A DNA stretch of 64,000 nucleotides from Nocardioides rotundus (GCF_019931675.1 NZ_CP082922.1:1937001-2001000); one strand, 5' to 3'; numbered from the stretch's first letter, positions 25,704 through 35,343 are shown. Made by a program: numbers and translations. Notes: generated from the letters alone by a model not told the origin.

Positions 25704-27056
25704 TCAGCCGGAGGAGGTCGCGCGAGGCGACGGCGACGGTGATGATGAGGGCGACCGGCTCGGGCGCGGCTCCCGGACGCCGCCCTCGCGCAGCACCAGT
25801 CGCCGGGCGCCGCGAGCGACCTGCTCGGGTGAGACGCCGAGGGTCTCTCGCAGGACCGTGCTCGGGTCGGCCTGCGCCCCCGCCGCCCGGAACCGGGAGA
25901 TGAGCGTCCAGACGGCACCCTCGCCGTAGGACCGCGCGAGGTACTCGCACAGCCACCAGGAGACGCCGTACGCCGCCCGCGAGCGGTCGCCGGTGAAGGC
26001 GGAGGCGTCCGGGAGGCGGAGCGGCCCCGCCTCGGCAGCCGCGACGGTGGCGTCGGGAGGTGTGCGGTCGGCAGGACCGAGCGCCTGGGCGGAGACCCAT
26101 TCCGCGGACCCTTCGGCCAGCCAGAGGGGTACGGCGTCGCCCAGTGGCCCGGTCGCCACATGGGTCAGCTCGTGCCGGACCAGCCGGTCCAACGCCGGCC
26201 CCGACGACTCCAGGACCCGCGGGCTCAGCACGAACCGGCTGGCGGCCGGACGGGCGCCCAGCCCCGGGACGGTGAAGGTGAGGGCGTCCACGCGGTCGGT
26301 GTCCCCGGACCGCGCGGCGGGCAGGCTGCCGAGGAAGCGGCCATCGGAGAGGGCGTAGACGACGACCGAGCGGGGCCAGGCTGTCGGAACCCGCGGCCTG
26401 ACGTCCGCCGTACCCCTCCGCACGGAGGCCAGCACGTCAGGTGCCCACGCGTCACTGCCGGGGTCGAAGACGCCGAGCACGGACCCCCTCCGCCGCGCCA
26501 CGATCGGTCCGAGGTCCCACGGCTGCGCGCCCGACTCCCCCAGCGACACGTCGGTGATCCGGATCCCGGCAGGCTCCCGCCGGAAGGTCATCCGGGCCCG
26601 CGATCGAGTTGGCCCGGCGTCGTAGCCGTCGAGCTGCAACAGCAGGTCCACCACGGCGGTGTAGTCCCGGCCGGTCCGCATCAGCGAGGCGGGGTCCAGG
26701 ACGTACTGCACCCGGGTCAGCGGCAGCTGGGCGAGGTTCTGCTGGTACTCCCGCTGCTCCTCGGCGAAGCCCGGCGAGCCGCCCAACGTGCTTTGGAAGG
26801 CGGCGACGTCCCGCCCCATCAGGGCCTGCGCCCGGGCGTCGAGGACCGTGCGGATCTCGGCCAGCGTGTCCGGGGCGCTCTGCACTCGGCGCGGACGGTC
26901 CCGGCGCGCCTTGCCCGGCCGCGCGCCCGGCTGCTTCTTCCCGGCCTGCCCCTGATCGGTGGTGGCGGCCGAGGGCGGCGGTGCGGTGTCGTCGGCACAC
27001 CCCACGACCGACGTCGCCACCAGGGCCCAGGTCAGGACCGCGGCCAGCCGCCGCAT
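25704..27056 (-). CDS. Lipoprotein with HExxH (gluzincin-type) metallopeptidase motif
   Basis: A 450-residue protein with a lipobox (TSVVGC, the Cys near residue 20), then a Pro/Lys/Arg-rich linker, an NTF2-like segment (about 65-195), and 'RHELTHVATG' followed by 'WLAEGSAEWVSAQAL'. The HELTH plus downstream Glu layout is that of membrane-associated zinc peptidases (gluzincins). The tail is Ser/Pro/Arg rich and looks disordered. MRRLAAVLTW is chosen as the start to give a proper signal sequence. Substrate is unknown. It is convergent with the sigma-partner gene. Confidence 0.75.
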   Translation of the reverse strand: MRRLAAVLTWALVATSVVGCADDTAPPPSAATTDQGQAGKKQPGARPGKARRDRPRRVQSAPDTLAEIRTVLDARAQALMGRDVAAFQSTLGGSPGFAEEQREYQQNLAQLPLTRVQYVLDPASLMRTGRDYTAVVDLLLQLDGYDAGPTRSRARMTFRREPAGIRITDVSLGESGAQPWDLGPIVARRRGSVLGVFDPGSDAWAPDVLASVRRGTADVRPRVPTAWPRSVVVYALSDGRFLGSLPAARSGDTDRVDALTFTVPGLGARPAASRFVLSPRVLESSGPALDRLVRHELTHVATGPLGDAVPLWLAEGSAEWVSAQALGPADRTPPDATVAAAEAGPLRLPDASAFTGDRSRAAYGVSWWLCEYLARSYGEGAVWTLISRFRAAGAQADPSTVLRETLGVSPEQVARGARRLVLREGGVREPRPSRSPSSSPSPSPRATSSG

Positions 27057-27060
27057 CGCC

Positions 27061-28965
27061 TCAGGGCCGGATCCTGACATCGGCGAGCGTCGAGTCCTCC
27101 GCCGCCGCGCTCATCGCCTCGACCGTGTCCCGGGCGATCGCCTGCGGCGTCAGCCCGATGCGCTCGAGGATCGCGCCCCGCTTGGCGTGGTCCAGGAACT
27201 CCTGCGGGATGCCGTGGACGCGGACCGGCGTCGTCACGCCCTCGCTGTTGAGGGTCGAGAGCAGGGTGGCGCCGACACCGCCGACGACCCCGTTGTCCTC
27301 GATGGTCACGACCAGCCGGTGCTCGTCGGCCAGCCGGACCAGGGCCGGGTCGACCGGCTTGACCCACCGCGGGTCGACGACCGTGGCGCCGATGCCCTGG
27401 GCGGCGAGCCGCTCGCCGACGTCGACGGCGGTGGTCGCCATGGCGCCCACCCCGACCACGAGCACGTCCTTGGGCCCGCTGCGCAGCAGGATGTCGCAGT
27501 CGCCGGCGCGGTCGACGCGCTCGATGTCCTCGGGCGGCGGGCCCTTGGGGAAGCGCACCACAGTGGGGGCGTCGTCGACCTGCACCGCCTCGCGCACCAG
27601 GTCGCGCAGCCGGGTGACGTCACGGGGCGCGGCGAGCCGCAGCCCCGGCACGATCTGCAGCAGCGACAGGTCCCACATGCCGTTGTGGCTCGCCCCGTCG
27701 TCGCCGGTCACACCGGAGCGGTCCAGCACGAAGGTGACGCCGCAGCGGTGCAGCGCACAGTCCATCAGCACCTGGTCGAAGGCCCGGTTGAGGAAGGTCG
27801 CGTAGAGCGCGAACACCGGGTGCAGGCCGCCCATCGCGAGTCCGGCGGCGCTGGTGGCGCCGTGCTGCTCGGCGATGCCGACATCGAAGGTGCGCTCGGG
27901 GAAGCGCGCGGCGAAGGCGTCCAGGCCCACCGGGTGCATCATTGCGGCGGTGACGCCGACGACGTCGGGCCGCTCCTCGCCCAGCTCGACCATCACGTCG
28001 GAGAAGTGGTCGGTCCAGATCCGGCCCTTGGGCTGCTCCGCGCCGGTCTGGACGTCGAAGGGGCCCGGCCCGTGGAACAGGTCGGCCTCGTGGCGCTCGG
28101 CGGGGTCGTAGCCGAAGCCCTTGCGGGTGATCGCGTGCACGATCACCGGGCCGTCGAACCGCTTGGCCTTCTCCAGCGCCTGCTCGAGCGCGGTCCGGTC
28201 GTGCCCGTCGACGGGGCCGACGTACTTCAGGCCGAGGTCCTCGAAGAGGCCCTGCGGCGCCAGCGCGTCCTTCATCCCCTTCTTGACCGCGTGCAGCGCG
28301 TCGTACGCCGCATGGCCGATACCGGGGACCGCATTGAGGCGCTTCTTGACCTGGTCGAGCACCTGCTCGTAGCGGGGGTTGGTCCGCAGCGTGGTGAGGG
28401 CGTTCGCCAGCCCGCCGACGGTCGGGGTGTAGGAGCGGCCGTTGTCGTTGACCACGATCACCAGCCGGCTGTCCTGCTGCACCGCGATGTTATTGAGCGC
28501 CTCCCAGGCCATCCCGCCGGTGAGCGCCCCGTCGCCGACCACGGCCACGACGTGCCGGTTCTCGCCGCGGATCCGGAAGGCCTTGGCGAGCCCGTCGGCG
28601 TAGGACAGCGCGGTCGAGGCGTGGGAGTTCTCCACCAGGTCGTGCTCGGACTCCGCCTGGCTGGGGTATCCGCTGATGCCGCCCTCGTGCCGGAGCTTCT
28701 CGAAGCCCGCCATCCGCCCGGTCAGCAGCTTGTGGACATACGCCTGGTGCCCGGTGTCGAAGACGACCCGGTCCCGCGGGGAGTCGAAGATGCGGTGCAC
28801 CGCCAGGGTGAGCTCCACGACACCGAGGTTCGGGCCCAGGTGGCCCCCCGTGCGCGCACAGGTGGAGATGAGGAAGTCGCGGACCTCCGCGGCGAGCTGC
28901 TCCAGCTGCTCGTCGGAGAGGTCACGCAGGTCCTGCGGCGCGGTGATTCGCTCCAGATGCCCCAT
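27061..28965 (-). CDS. dxs: 1-deoxy-D-xylulose-5-phosphate synthase
   Basis: A 634-residue thiamine-diphosphate enzyme, the first step of the MEP isoprenoid pathway (pyruvate plus glyceraldehyde 3-phosphate to DXP). '[20 protein letters not shown]' is the ThDP/Mg motif, and '[20 protein letters not shown]' and '[15 protein letters not shown]' are hallmark N-terminal motifs. The transketolase-like C-terminal domain with '[21 protein letters not shown]' is intact. It is full length and expected to be essential. Confidence 0.97.
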   Translation of the reverse strand: MGHLERITAPQDLRDLSDEQLEQLAAEVRDFLISTCARTGGHLGPNLGVVELTLAVHRIFDSPRDRVVFDTGHQAYVHKLLTGRMAGFEKLRHEGGISGYPSQAESEHDLVENSHASTALSYADGLAKAFRIRGENRHVVAVVGDGALTGGMAWEALNNIAVQQDSRLVIVVNDNGRSYTPTVGGLANALTTLRTNPRYEQVLDQVKKRLNAVPGIGHAAYDALHAVKKGMKDALAPQGLFEDLGLKYVGPVDGHDRTALEQALEKAKRFDGPVIVHAITRKGFGYDPAERHEADLFHGPGPFDVQTGAEQPKGRIWTDHFSDVMVELGEERPDVVGVTAAMMHPVGLDAFAARFPERTFDVGIAEQHGATSAAGLAMGGLHPVFALYATFLNRAFDQVLMDCALHRCGVTFVLDRSGVTGDDGASHNGMWDLSLLQIVPGLRLAAPRDVTRLRDLVREAVQVDDAPTVVRFPKGPPPEDIERVDRAGDCDILLRSGPKDVLVVGVGAMATTAVDVGERLAAQGIGATVVDPRWVKPVDPALVRLADEHRLVVTIEDNGVVGGVGATLLSTLNSEGVTTPVRVHGIPQEFLDHAKRGAILERIGLTPQAIARDTVEAMSAAAEDSTLADVRIRP

Positions 28966-28987
28966 AGCCAGCGAGTCTAACCGCCGG

Positions 28988-29923
28988 TCAGCGGTCCACG
29001 ACCGCCACGGCGGGCTCGTGCAGGCTGCCGAGCCAGACCCGGCCGTCGTGCTCGCGCACCCCGGTCACCATGTGGAAGTCCGGCGTGGACACGTCCAGGT
29101 CGTGCACGAGCGTGCCGCGGTCGTCGTACGCCTGCGCGCGGACGGTGCGCCGGGGCTTGGGCTGGATCCGCTCCGGCACCAACGTCGCGACCCGGCGCAG
29201 CGGGGCCGGAGCGCCGTGCAGCCGCTCCACGACGGCGTCGGTGGGCGAGGCGAGGGCCACCCAGATCAGCCCGTCGGAGCCGCGGGCGATGTTGTCGGGA
29301 TAGCCCGGCAGGCCCTGGACCAGGTAGTCGCGGGTGCCCTCGCGCGGGCCCGACACCCAGTGGCGTACGACGGTCCGCGCGCCCGTCTCGGCCACGGCCA
29401 CGTAGTCGCCGGAGGCCGACAGCGCGACGCCGTTGGCGAAGGCGAGGCCGTCCAGCGCGACGCCGATCCGGCCGTCCGGGCCGCGGCGGAGCAGCCGGCC
29501 GGTGCAGGTGTTGCGGACGAAGTCCTCCTTCCACTCCTCGATGCCGTGGTGCCGCGAGGAGTCGGTGAACCAGATGGTGCCGTCAGGGGCGATCGCCGCG
29601 TTGTTGCAGAACCGCATCGGCTCGCCGCCGACCTCGGTCACCAGCTCCTCGACCTCGCCCGAGTCCACTCGCACCACCAGCAGACCCCGGCGGGCGTCGC
29701 AGACGAGCAGGTCGCCGTCGTCGAAGAGCTCCAGGCCGAGCGGGCGTCCGCCGGTGCGGGCGACCTGCTCGACCCGCCTGCCGTCGTGGGAGAGTCGCCA
29801 GACCGAGCCCTCCTCGGTGCCGGTGTAGACGGAGCCCTCGTGGCGCCCTGAGGGCACCACGACGACGTCCTCGGCTCCCATGGCGGGGACAGGGTGGACG
29901 GTGATCCTCGGCGTCGCACTCAT
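28988..29923 (-). CDS. SMP-30/strictosidine synthase-like beta-propeller protein
   Basis: A 311-residue six-bladed propeller protein of the SMP-30/gluconolaconase/strictosidine-synthase group. '[19 protein letters not shown]', '[21 protein letters not shown]' and '[18 protein letters not shown]' match the metal-site loops of this fold. Activity (lactonase, other hydrolase) cannot be assigned. It follows dxs in orientation but starts a separate unit. Confidence 0.78.
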   Translation of the reverse strand: MSATPRITVHPVPAMGAEDVVVVPSGRHEGSVYTGTEEGSVWRLSHDGRRVEQVARTGGRPLGLELFDDGDLLVCDARRGLLVVRVDSGEVEELVTEVGGEPMRFCNNAAIAPDGTIWFTDSSRHHGIEEWKEDFVRNTCTGRLLRRGPDGRIGVALDGLAFANGVALSASGDYVAVAETGARTVVRHWVSGPREGTRDYLVQGLPGYPDNIARGSDGLIWVALASPTDAVVERLHGAPAPLRRVATLVPERIQPKPRRTVRAQAYDDRGTLVHDLDVSTPDFHMVTGVREHDGRVWLGSLHEPAVAVVDR

Positions 29924-29966
29924 CCGCCCCATCCTGGCATCCCGCTCCGCCGGACGATGAGGGGAC

Positions 29967-30380
29967 TCAGAGCCGCGCCACGAACCGGCGGCCGCGGATC
30001 GCCTCCTCGACCAGCCCGACGGCGCGGCGGACCCCGAGCAGCCGGGCGTCCTCCAGGAGGAAGGTCTGCACGGCGGCCTCCACGACGGCCTCGTCGGCGA
30101 CGTCGCGCAGATCCGCGCGCGCCTCGCTCAGCCCGCGCCGCACCGCCGCCTGCTCGGCCTCCACGTGCAGGACCGCGAACCGGGCCAGGACCACCAGGTG
30201 CCGGCGCAGACCGGTGTAGCGGCGGTAGTCCGGCGGGCAGAGGTCCAGCAGCCACTCGACCGCGGTGTGCTCCCAGCCCGGCACTCCGGGCGGGCGCACC
30301 TCGCGCGGCCAGCCGGGGGGCGCCACGCCGTCACGGCCCTGGGGGACGGTGCGCCGCGGCTTCTCGGGGATCGGGAACAC
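29967..30380 (-). CDS. Conserved hypothetical protein under a perfect LexA box
   Basis: A 137-residue soluble, largely helical protein with no domain I recognise. The N-terminus is Pro/Arg rich ('IPEKPRRTVPQGRDGVAPPGW') and the C-terminal two thirds form amphipathic helices ('FLLEDARLLGVRRAVGLVEE'). The GTG start at 30380 is 12 bases from a perfect SOS box, so it is almost certainly DNA-damage induced. The function is unknown; a repair or division-control role would fit the regulation. Confidence 0.7.
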   Translation of the reverse strand: MFPIPEKPRRTVPQGRDGVAPPGWPREVRPPGVPGWEHTAVEWLLDLCPPDYRRYTGLRRHLVVLARFAVLHVEAEQAAVRRGLSEARADLRDVADEAVVEAAVQTFLLEDARLLGVRRAVGLVEEAIRGRRFVARL

Positions 30381-30392
30381 CCCAGCAGTCTA

Positions 30393-30408
30393 TCGAACAG
30401 ATGTTCGA
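30393..30408 (-). promoter_or_regulatory. LexA-binding SOS box
   Basis: TCGAACAGATGTTCGA is a perfect match to the actinobacterial LexA consensus TCGAAC-N4-GTTCGA. It sits in the 32-bp gap between the GNAT stop and the start of the 137-residue protein, so it should repress the latter. Confidence 0.88.
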
Positions 30409-30412
30409 TGCC

Positions 30413-30982
30413 TCAATCGCCCAGCAGCTCCCGGAGGCGGGACAGCTCGGGGTCGCGCAGCCCCGCGGCGTGGGCGGCCCAGAAGGCATCGGGGTAGACC
30501 AGCCGCCCGCTGGCGTCCGGGTCCTGCAGCACCGCGACCTGGAAGGCCGGGGCGGGGATCCGGCTCGTGGGCGCGAGGAAGCCACGCCGGTCGGCACGCT
30601 CGAAGCCGCGGGCGCCGTAGTAGTCCGGGGCACCCTCGAGGAAGACCAGCGCCTCCCCCGCGGCGCGGGCGGCGTCCAGGGCGGCGGCGATGAGCTCCGT
30701 ACCGATGCCGCCCTGTTGATAGTCCGGAGCCACGCCCAGCGGGCTGAGCACCAGCACGTCGACCACCCGGAGGTCGTCGTCCACCCAGCCGCGATTGAGC
30801 ATCACGTGCCCGACGACCGTCGCCCCGTCGGTGGCGACCAGCTCGTGCCAGGCTCGGCGGGTCGCGCGCAGCTCCTCGACCACGTCGGCCACGCCCGGCT
30901 CCTCGGCGAACGCGGCGAGGATCACCTCGCGGATCGCGTCGTGGTCGTCCGCCGTGGCCGGGCGGATCTCGATGCCGCTCAT
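30413..30982 (-). CDS. GNAT-family N-acetyltransferase
   Basis: A 189-residue GNAT protein with the acetyl-CoA pyrophosphate loop 'VAPDYQQGGIGTELI' and 'FLEGAPDYYGARGFERAD', resembling the YhbS-type group. Substrate is unknown. Its start overlaps the stop of the YjbQ-like gene by four bases, so these genes are one unit. Confidence 0.85.
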   Translation of the reverse strand: MSGIEIRPATADDHDAIREVILAAFAEEPGVADVVEELRATRRAWHELVATDGATVVGHVMLNRGWVDDDLRVVDVLVLSPLGVAPDYQQGGIGTELIAAALDAARAAGEALVFLEGAPDYYGARGFERADRRGFLAPTSRIPAPAFQVAVLQDPDASGRLVYPDAFWAAHAAGLRDPELSRLRELLGD

Positions 30983-31383
30983 CCGGCGAGGAAGTCCAGC
31001 CGCACGGTGCGGTCGGCGTTGTCCACGTTGAGGTCGACCAGGCAGATGGACTGCCAGGTGCCGAGCGCGAGACGCCCGTCGTCGACCGGGACGGTGGCGT
31101 ACGGCGGCACCAGCGCCGGCATGACGTGCGAGCGGCCGTGTCCGCGCGACCCGTGCCGGTGCTCCCAGCGGTCGTCGGCGGGCAGCAGGTCGCCCAGCGA
31201 CGACAGCAGGTCGTCGTCGGAGCCGGCGCCGGTCTCGATGATCGCGATGCCCGCGGTGGCGTGCGGCACGAAGACGTGCAGCAGCCCGTCGCCCCGGCCC
31301 TGGACGAAGTCGGCGCAGTCGCGGGTCAGGTCGCGGACGACCTCGTCGCCGCCCGTGCGGACCTGCAGGCTCTCAGTCTCCAC
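30979..31383 (-). CDS. YjbQ/UPF0047 family, secondary thiamine-phosphate synthase
   Basis: A 134-residue UPF0047 protein with 'GLLHVFVPHATAGIAIIETG', 'HRHGSRGHGRSHVMPAL' and 'LGTWQSICLVDL', all family signatures. Members were shown to have weak thiamine-phosphate synthase activity. It overlaps the upstream thiamine-binding-protein gene by 11 bases, which strengthens a thiamine connection. Confidence 0.88.
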   Translation of the reverse strand: METESLQVRTGGDEVVRDLTRDCADFVQGRGDGLLHVFVPHATAGIAIIETGAGSDDDLLSSLGDLLPADDRWEHRHGSRGHGRSHVMPALVPPYATVPVDDGRLALGTWQSICLVDLNVDNADRTVRLDFLAG

Positions 31384-31675
31384 GGAGCGCCTCCTCGACC
31401 CGCTCGACCTTCGCGGTGAGCTGGCCCTCGTATCCGGGCCGGATGTCGGCCTTGAGCACCAGGCTGACCCGCGGGGAGGTCTCGGCGAGGACGTCCACGG
31501 CGCGCTTGATCACCGCCATCACCTCGTCCCACTCCCCCTCGATGTTGGTGAACATGCTGTTGGTCTCGTTGGGCAGCCCGGAGTCGCGGACCACCTGGAC
31601 GGCGCGGGCGACGCCCTCGCTGACCGATCCGGAGTCGTCCCGGCTGGACGGTGAGATGGAGAACGCGACGATCAT
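31373..31675 (-). CDS. MTH1187/YkoF-type thiamine-binding protein
   Basis: A 100-residue ferredoxin-like protein of the MTH1187/thiamine-binding family ('MIVAFSISPSS', 'SGLPNETNSMFTNIEGEWDEV', 'VSLVLKADIRPGYEGQLTAKV'). Homologues bind thiamine or related pyrimidines. It is the first gene of a short unit with the YjbQ-like and GNAT genes. Confidence 0.85.
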   Translation of the reverse strand: MIVAFSISPSSRDDSGSVSEGVARAVQVVRDSGLPNETNSMFTNIEGEWDEVMAVIKRAVDVLAETSPRVSLVLKADIRPGYEGQLTAKVERVEEALRGD

Positions 31676-31698
31676 GGGACGAGCCTACGCAGGCCCGC

Positions 31699-32085
31699 TC
31701 AGCCCCGGTCCAGGTAGAGGCAGAACGGGTGGCCCGCCGGGTCGAGCATCACCCGGACGTCCTGTTGGGGCTGGAAGTCGGCCAGCGTGCCGCCGAGCCC
31801 CTCGACCTCCTCGACGGCGGCGGCGACGTCGAGCACGCCGACGTCGAGATGCACCTGCATCTGCTGGGCCCCCGGGCCGGCCGGCCACGCCGGGGCGACA
31901 TGCTCCTCCTCCAGCTGGAAGGCCAGGTAGGTGGTCGTGCCCGGCGTGTGCAGGGTGACGAACTCGGGGCGGCCGTCGTCGAGCTCGCCGCCGAGGACCG
32001 CGGCGTAGAAACGCGCCAGGCCGGGCGGGTCGGGCGTGCCCAGGACCGTGCCCACCCAGCCGGTGAACCCCTCCAGTCCGCTCAC
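31699..32085 (-). CDS. VOC (glyoxalase-like) family protein
   Basis: A 128-residue vicinal-oxygen-chelate protein with two beta-alpha-beta3 repeats. It shows 'TPDPPGLARFYAAVLGGEL' and 'MLDPAGHPFCLYLD', the usual ends of a bleomycin-resistance/glyoxalase-like domain. The GTG start overlaps the regulator stop (GTGA). The substrate is unknown. Confidence 0.82.
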   Translation of the reverse strand: MSGLEGFTGWVGTVLGTPDPPGLARFYAAVLGGELDDGRPEFVTLHTPGTTTYLAFQLEEEHVAPAWPAGPGAQQMQVHLDVGVLDVAAAVEEVEGLGGTLADFQPQQDVRVMLDPAGHPFCLYLDRG

Positions 32086-33284
32086 GGACCCTCCGCCACG
32101 CTGAGGGACACGTCGCGGGAGATCCGGTAGGGGTGCGACTCCACCAGGGCTCCGATGGTCCGCCGCAGCCGGGACATCTCCGCGCGCACCGTGACCGCGT
32201 GGTCGGCGTCGCCGTAGACCGCCGTACTGAGGTCGGCCGCCGTCACCCCGGTCTCCCCCGCCGCGGCGACCAGGCGCAGCAGCTCGACGTGCCGGGCCGT
32301 GAGCGGTGCCCGCCACGGCCCGTCGGCGGCGTCCACCTGCAGCACCCGTTCGGCGGGGTCGAGGACGGCGCTCATCCGGCCCTCGGCGGCGCCGGGACGC
32401 AGCAGCCAGCCCTCGGCGAGCCGCTCGGGCAGGCAGGTGCCGAGCCCGGGGATGGCCAGCGCATGGTGCTCCCGGGGCGCCTGCACCCGGTCCCGCCGGG
32501 CCAGGCCGGAGTGGTGGGCCACCCAGCCCAGGTCGTCGACCACCAGCAGCGGGCCACGGGTGCCGGCGAGCAGCGGCTCCGCCGTACGCCGAAGCCGGTC
32601 GAGGCGCTCGCGGTGCAGGTCGCCCAGGCGGGCCTCCGCGAGTCGCACCGCGCTCTCGACCAGCACCCGGATGGTGGGGTGCAGGGTGAGCGCCGGACCG
32701 CTGACGTCGACCACGCCGAGCAGGTCGCCGGTGCGCGGGTCGTGGATCGGGCGGGCGCTGCAGTACCACGGATGCTGGGCCTGCTCGAAGTGCTCGGCGG
32801 AGAACAGCTCGACCGGCGCGGCCTCGGCGAGCGCGGTGCCGATCGCGTTCGTGCCCACCGTCTGCTCGGTCCACCGCGCACCCTCGGTGAAGCCCAGCGA
32901 GTCCGCCTGCAGCCGCACCCGGGACGACCCCTCCCGCCACAGCACCACGCCGTCGGCGTCGGTCACGACCATGAGGTACGTCGACGCGTCGGCGACCGAG
33001 GTCAGGACGTGCCGCAGCTCCTCGATCACCAGCGCCAGGGCCGACCCGGTGCGCCGGCGCTCCACCTCCGAGAGCGGGAGCGGCTCGCGGGCGTTGTTGG
33101 CGTCGGCGTCCAGGCCGACGGCCATCACCCGGCGCCAGGACCGCACCACGAGGTCGCGCACCGGCGGCGCGGTGGAGGGCCGCATCCCGGAGAGGACGGC
33201 GTCGTGCAGCGCCCGGAGCTCTCTGGCGCGCAGGCTCAGGTCGGTGCCCGGCGTCACCGCACCGCTCTGTCTCGCTCCGGCCAT
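32082..33284 (-). CDS. GAF-domain transcriptional regulator
   Basis: A 400-residue regulator with an N-terminal helical segment, a GAF sensor domain (about residues 85-215, including 'RWTEQTVGTNAIGTALAE', the signature of AcoR/MimR-type activators) and a C-terminal winged-helix DNA-binding domain ('YGDADHAVTVRAEMSRLRR'). It lacks the AAA+ domain and so should not use sigma-54. It is divergent from the monooxygenase gene and is the likely regulator of it. Confidence 0.85.
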   Translation of the reverse strand: MAGARQSGAVTPGTDLSLRARELRALHDAVLSGMRPSTAPPVRDLVVRSWRRVMAVGLDADANNAREPLPLSEVERRRTGSALALVIEELRHVLTSVADASTYLMVVTDADGVVLWREGSSRVRLQADSLGFTEGARWTEQTVGTNAIGTALAEAAPVELFSAEHFEQAQHPWYCSARPIHDPRTGDLLGVVDVSGPALTLHPTIRVLVESAVRLAEARLGDLHRERLDRLRRTAEPLLAGTRGPLLVVDDLGWVAHHSGLARRDRVQAPREHHALAIPGLGTCLPERLAEGWLLRPGAAEGRMSAVLDPAERVLQVDAADGPWRAPLTARHVELLRLVAAAGETGVTAADLSTAVYGDADHAVTVRAEMSRLRRTIGALVESHPYRISRDVSLSVAEGP

Positions 33285-33350
33285 CCTCGCCCCTCTCCCC
33301 ACCGAGGATAGAGGCAGGGGTGTGACGCCCGCCACGGAGTGTGACCGGTG

Positions 33351-33370
33351 CGTTGCAACACGATGCAACG
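33351..33370. promoter_or_regulatory. Candidate operator for the GAF regulator
   Basis: CGTTGCAACACGATGCAACG is a perfect 7-bp inverted repeat with a 6-bp spacer. It lies in the 177-bp divergent gap between the regulator and the monooxygenase, 92 bp before the monooxygenase start. Confidence 0.6.
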
Positions 33371-33461
33371 GTGTCCGGGGCCGTGGGTGCGGGGTTGTGA
33401 TGTGACTGGCACCACAGGCCGGGGTCCTCCCCGGCCGCACACCAGACCCGGGAGGTCCCTC

Positions 33462-35300
33462 ATGACACAGACACTCGACCCCGAGACGCGCGACGCCGCC
33501 GACACCGGCCCGCAGGCACGCGTCGACGCCTGGCTGGCCCGCTTCGAGCAGGCCCTGAGCGCCGGCGACCCCGAGGGGGTGGCGAGCCTCTTCACCACCG
33601 AGAGCTACTGGCGCGACCTGATCGCCTTCACCTGGAACCTCAAGACCGTCGAGGGCCGCGAGCAGGTCGCCGACCTGGTCTCCGCGACCGCCGAGCGGAC
33701 CGCCGCGAGCGGGTTCGCCACCACCGAGGAGCCCGAGGAGGCCGACGGGGTGGTGACCGCCTGGATCGCCTTCGAGACCGCGGTCGGGCGCGGCATGGGG
33801 CTGCTCCGGCTGACCGAGGAGGACGGCGAAGACCGCGCCTGGACCCTGCTCACCGCGATGTACGAGCTCAAGGGACACGAGGAGCCGCGCGGCACGCACC
33901 GCCCGATGGGCGCCGAGCACGGCGCGAACAAGAACCGCAAGACCTGGAAGGAGAAGCAGCAGGAGGAGGCCGAGAGCCTCGGCTCGACCACCCAGCCCTA
34001 CGTCCTGGTGGTGGGCGGCGGTCAGGGCGGCATCGCGCTGGGCTCGCGGCTGCGGCAGCTCGGCGTACCAGCCCTCGTCGTCGACAAGCACCCGCGGCCC
34101 GGCGACCAGTGGCGCAACCGCTACAAGTCGCTGTGCCTGCACGACCCGGTCTGGTACGACCACCTGCCCTACCTGAAGTTCCCGGACAACTGGCCGGTCT
34201 TCGCGCCCAAGGACAAGGTCGGCGACTGGCTGGAGAGCTACGTCAAGGTGATGGAGGTCCCCTACTGGTCCAACACCGAGGTGAAGAGCGCGACGTTCTC
34301 CGAGGAGGCCGGCGAGTGGACCGTGGAGCTGGAGCGCGAGGGGCAGCCGTTGACGCTGCGCCCGACCCAGCTGGTCTTCGCGACCGGGATGAGCGGCAAG
34401 CCCCGGATGCCCGAGATCCCCGGGATGGACGTGTTCAAGGGGGACGTCCATCACTCCTCGGCGCACCCCGGCCCGGACGCGTACGCCGGCAAGAAGGCCG
34501 TGATCATCGGCAGCAACAACTCCGCCTTCGACATCTGCGGGGCGCTGTGGGAGAACGACGCCGACGTGACCATGGTGCAGCGCTCCTCGACGCACATCGT
34601 GAAGAGCGACAGCCTGATGGAGTACGGCCTGGGCGACCTCTACTCCGAGCGGGCCCTGGAGGCCGGCGTGACCACGGAGAAGGCCGACCTGATCTTCGCC
34701 TCGCTCCCCTACCGGATCATGCACACCTTCCAGATCCCGGCCTACGAGAAGATGGCCGAGGCCGACAAGGACTTCTACGACCGCCTGGAGAAGGCCGGGT
34801 TCTGGCTGGACTGGGGCGACGACGGCTCCGGGCTGTTCATGAAGTACCTCCGCCGCGGCTCCGGCTACTACATCGATGTCGGCGCCGCGGACCTGGTCGC
34901 CAACGGGGACGTGAAGCTCGCGCACGGCCAGGTCACCGAGCTCACCGAGGATGGCGTGCGCCTCGAGGACGGCACCGAGCTGCCGGCCGACGTGGTGGTC
35001 TTCGCCACCGGCTACAACTCGATGAACGGGTGGGTCGCCGACGTGATCGACCAGGAGACCGCCGACCGGCTCGGCAAGTGCTGGGGCCTCGGCTCGGACA
35101 CGACGCTGGACCCGGGCCCGTGGGAGGGCGAGCAGCGGAACATGTGGAAGCCGACGCAGGTGCCAAACCTGTGGATGCACGGCGGCAACCTGCACCAGTC
35201 CCGGCACTACTCGCTCTACCTCGCGCTGCAGCTCAAGGCGCGCCTGGAGGGCATCGAGACCCCGGTGTATGCGCTGCAGGAGGTGCACCACACCGGCTGA
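33462..35300 (+). CDS. Flavin-dependent monooxygenase with N-terminal NTF2-like domain
   Basis: A 612-residue protein. An NTF2/SnoaL-like domain (about 15-140) is fused to a flavin-containing monooxygenase. The FAD-binding 'VLVVGGGQGGIALGSRL' is near residue 183, the NADPH-binding 'VIIGSNNSAFDICG' is near 348, and the FMO-type 'VFATGYNSMNGW' is near the C-terminus. Such enzymes oxygenate ketones or heteroatoms. The divergent GAF regulator suggests substrate-induced expression for a catabolic step. A GGGAGG ribosome binding site precedes the ATG. Confidence 0.88.
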   Translation: MTQTLDPETRDAADTGPQARVDAWLARFEQALSAGDPEGVASLFTTESYWRDLIAFTWNLKTVEGREQVADLVSATAERTAASGFATTEEPEEADGVVTAWIAFETAVGRGMGLLRLTEEDGEDRAWTLLTAMYELKGHEEPRGTHRPMGAEHGANKNRKTWKEKQQEEAESLGSTTQPYVLVVGGGQGGIALGSRLRQLGVPALVVDKHPRPGDQWRNRYKSLCLHDPVWYDHLPYLKFPDNWPVFAPKDKVGDWLESYVKVMEVPYWSNTEVKSATFSEEAGEWTVELEREGQPLTLRPTQLVFATGMSGKPRMPEIPGMDVFKGDVHHSSAHPGPDAYAGKKAVIIGSNNSAFDICGALWENDADVTMVQRSSTHIVKSDSLMEYGLGDLYSERALEAGVTTEKADLIFASLPYRIMHTFQIPAYEKMAEADKDFYDRLEKAGFWLDWGDDGSGLFMKYLRRGSGYYIDVGAADLVANGDVKLAHGQVTELTEDGVRLEDGTELPADVVVFATGYNSMNGWVADVIDQETADRLGKCWGLGSDTTLDPGPWEGEQRNMWKPTQVPNLWMHGGNLHQSRHYSLYLALQLKARLEGIETPVYALQEVHHTG

Positions 35301-35343
35301 CCGGGGCCTCGGCCGCTCCCGGGGCCGGCCCCGGCCACCCATG

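Noticed and set aside
33371..33461. Sigma-54 promoter (-24/-12) for the monooxygenase
   Set aside because: TGGCAC occurs near 33407 but no properly spaced TTGC follows, and the GAF regulator lacks an AAA+ domain.
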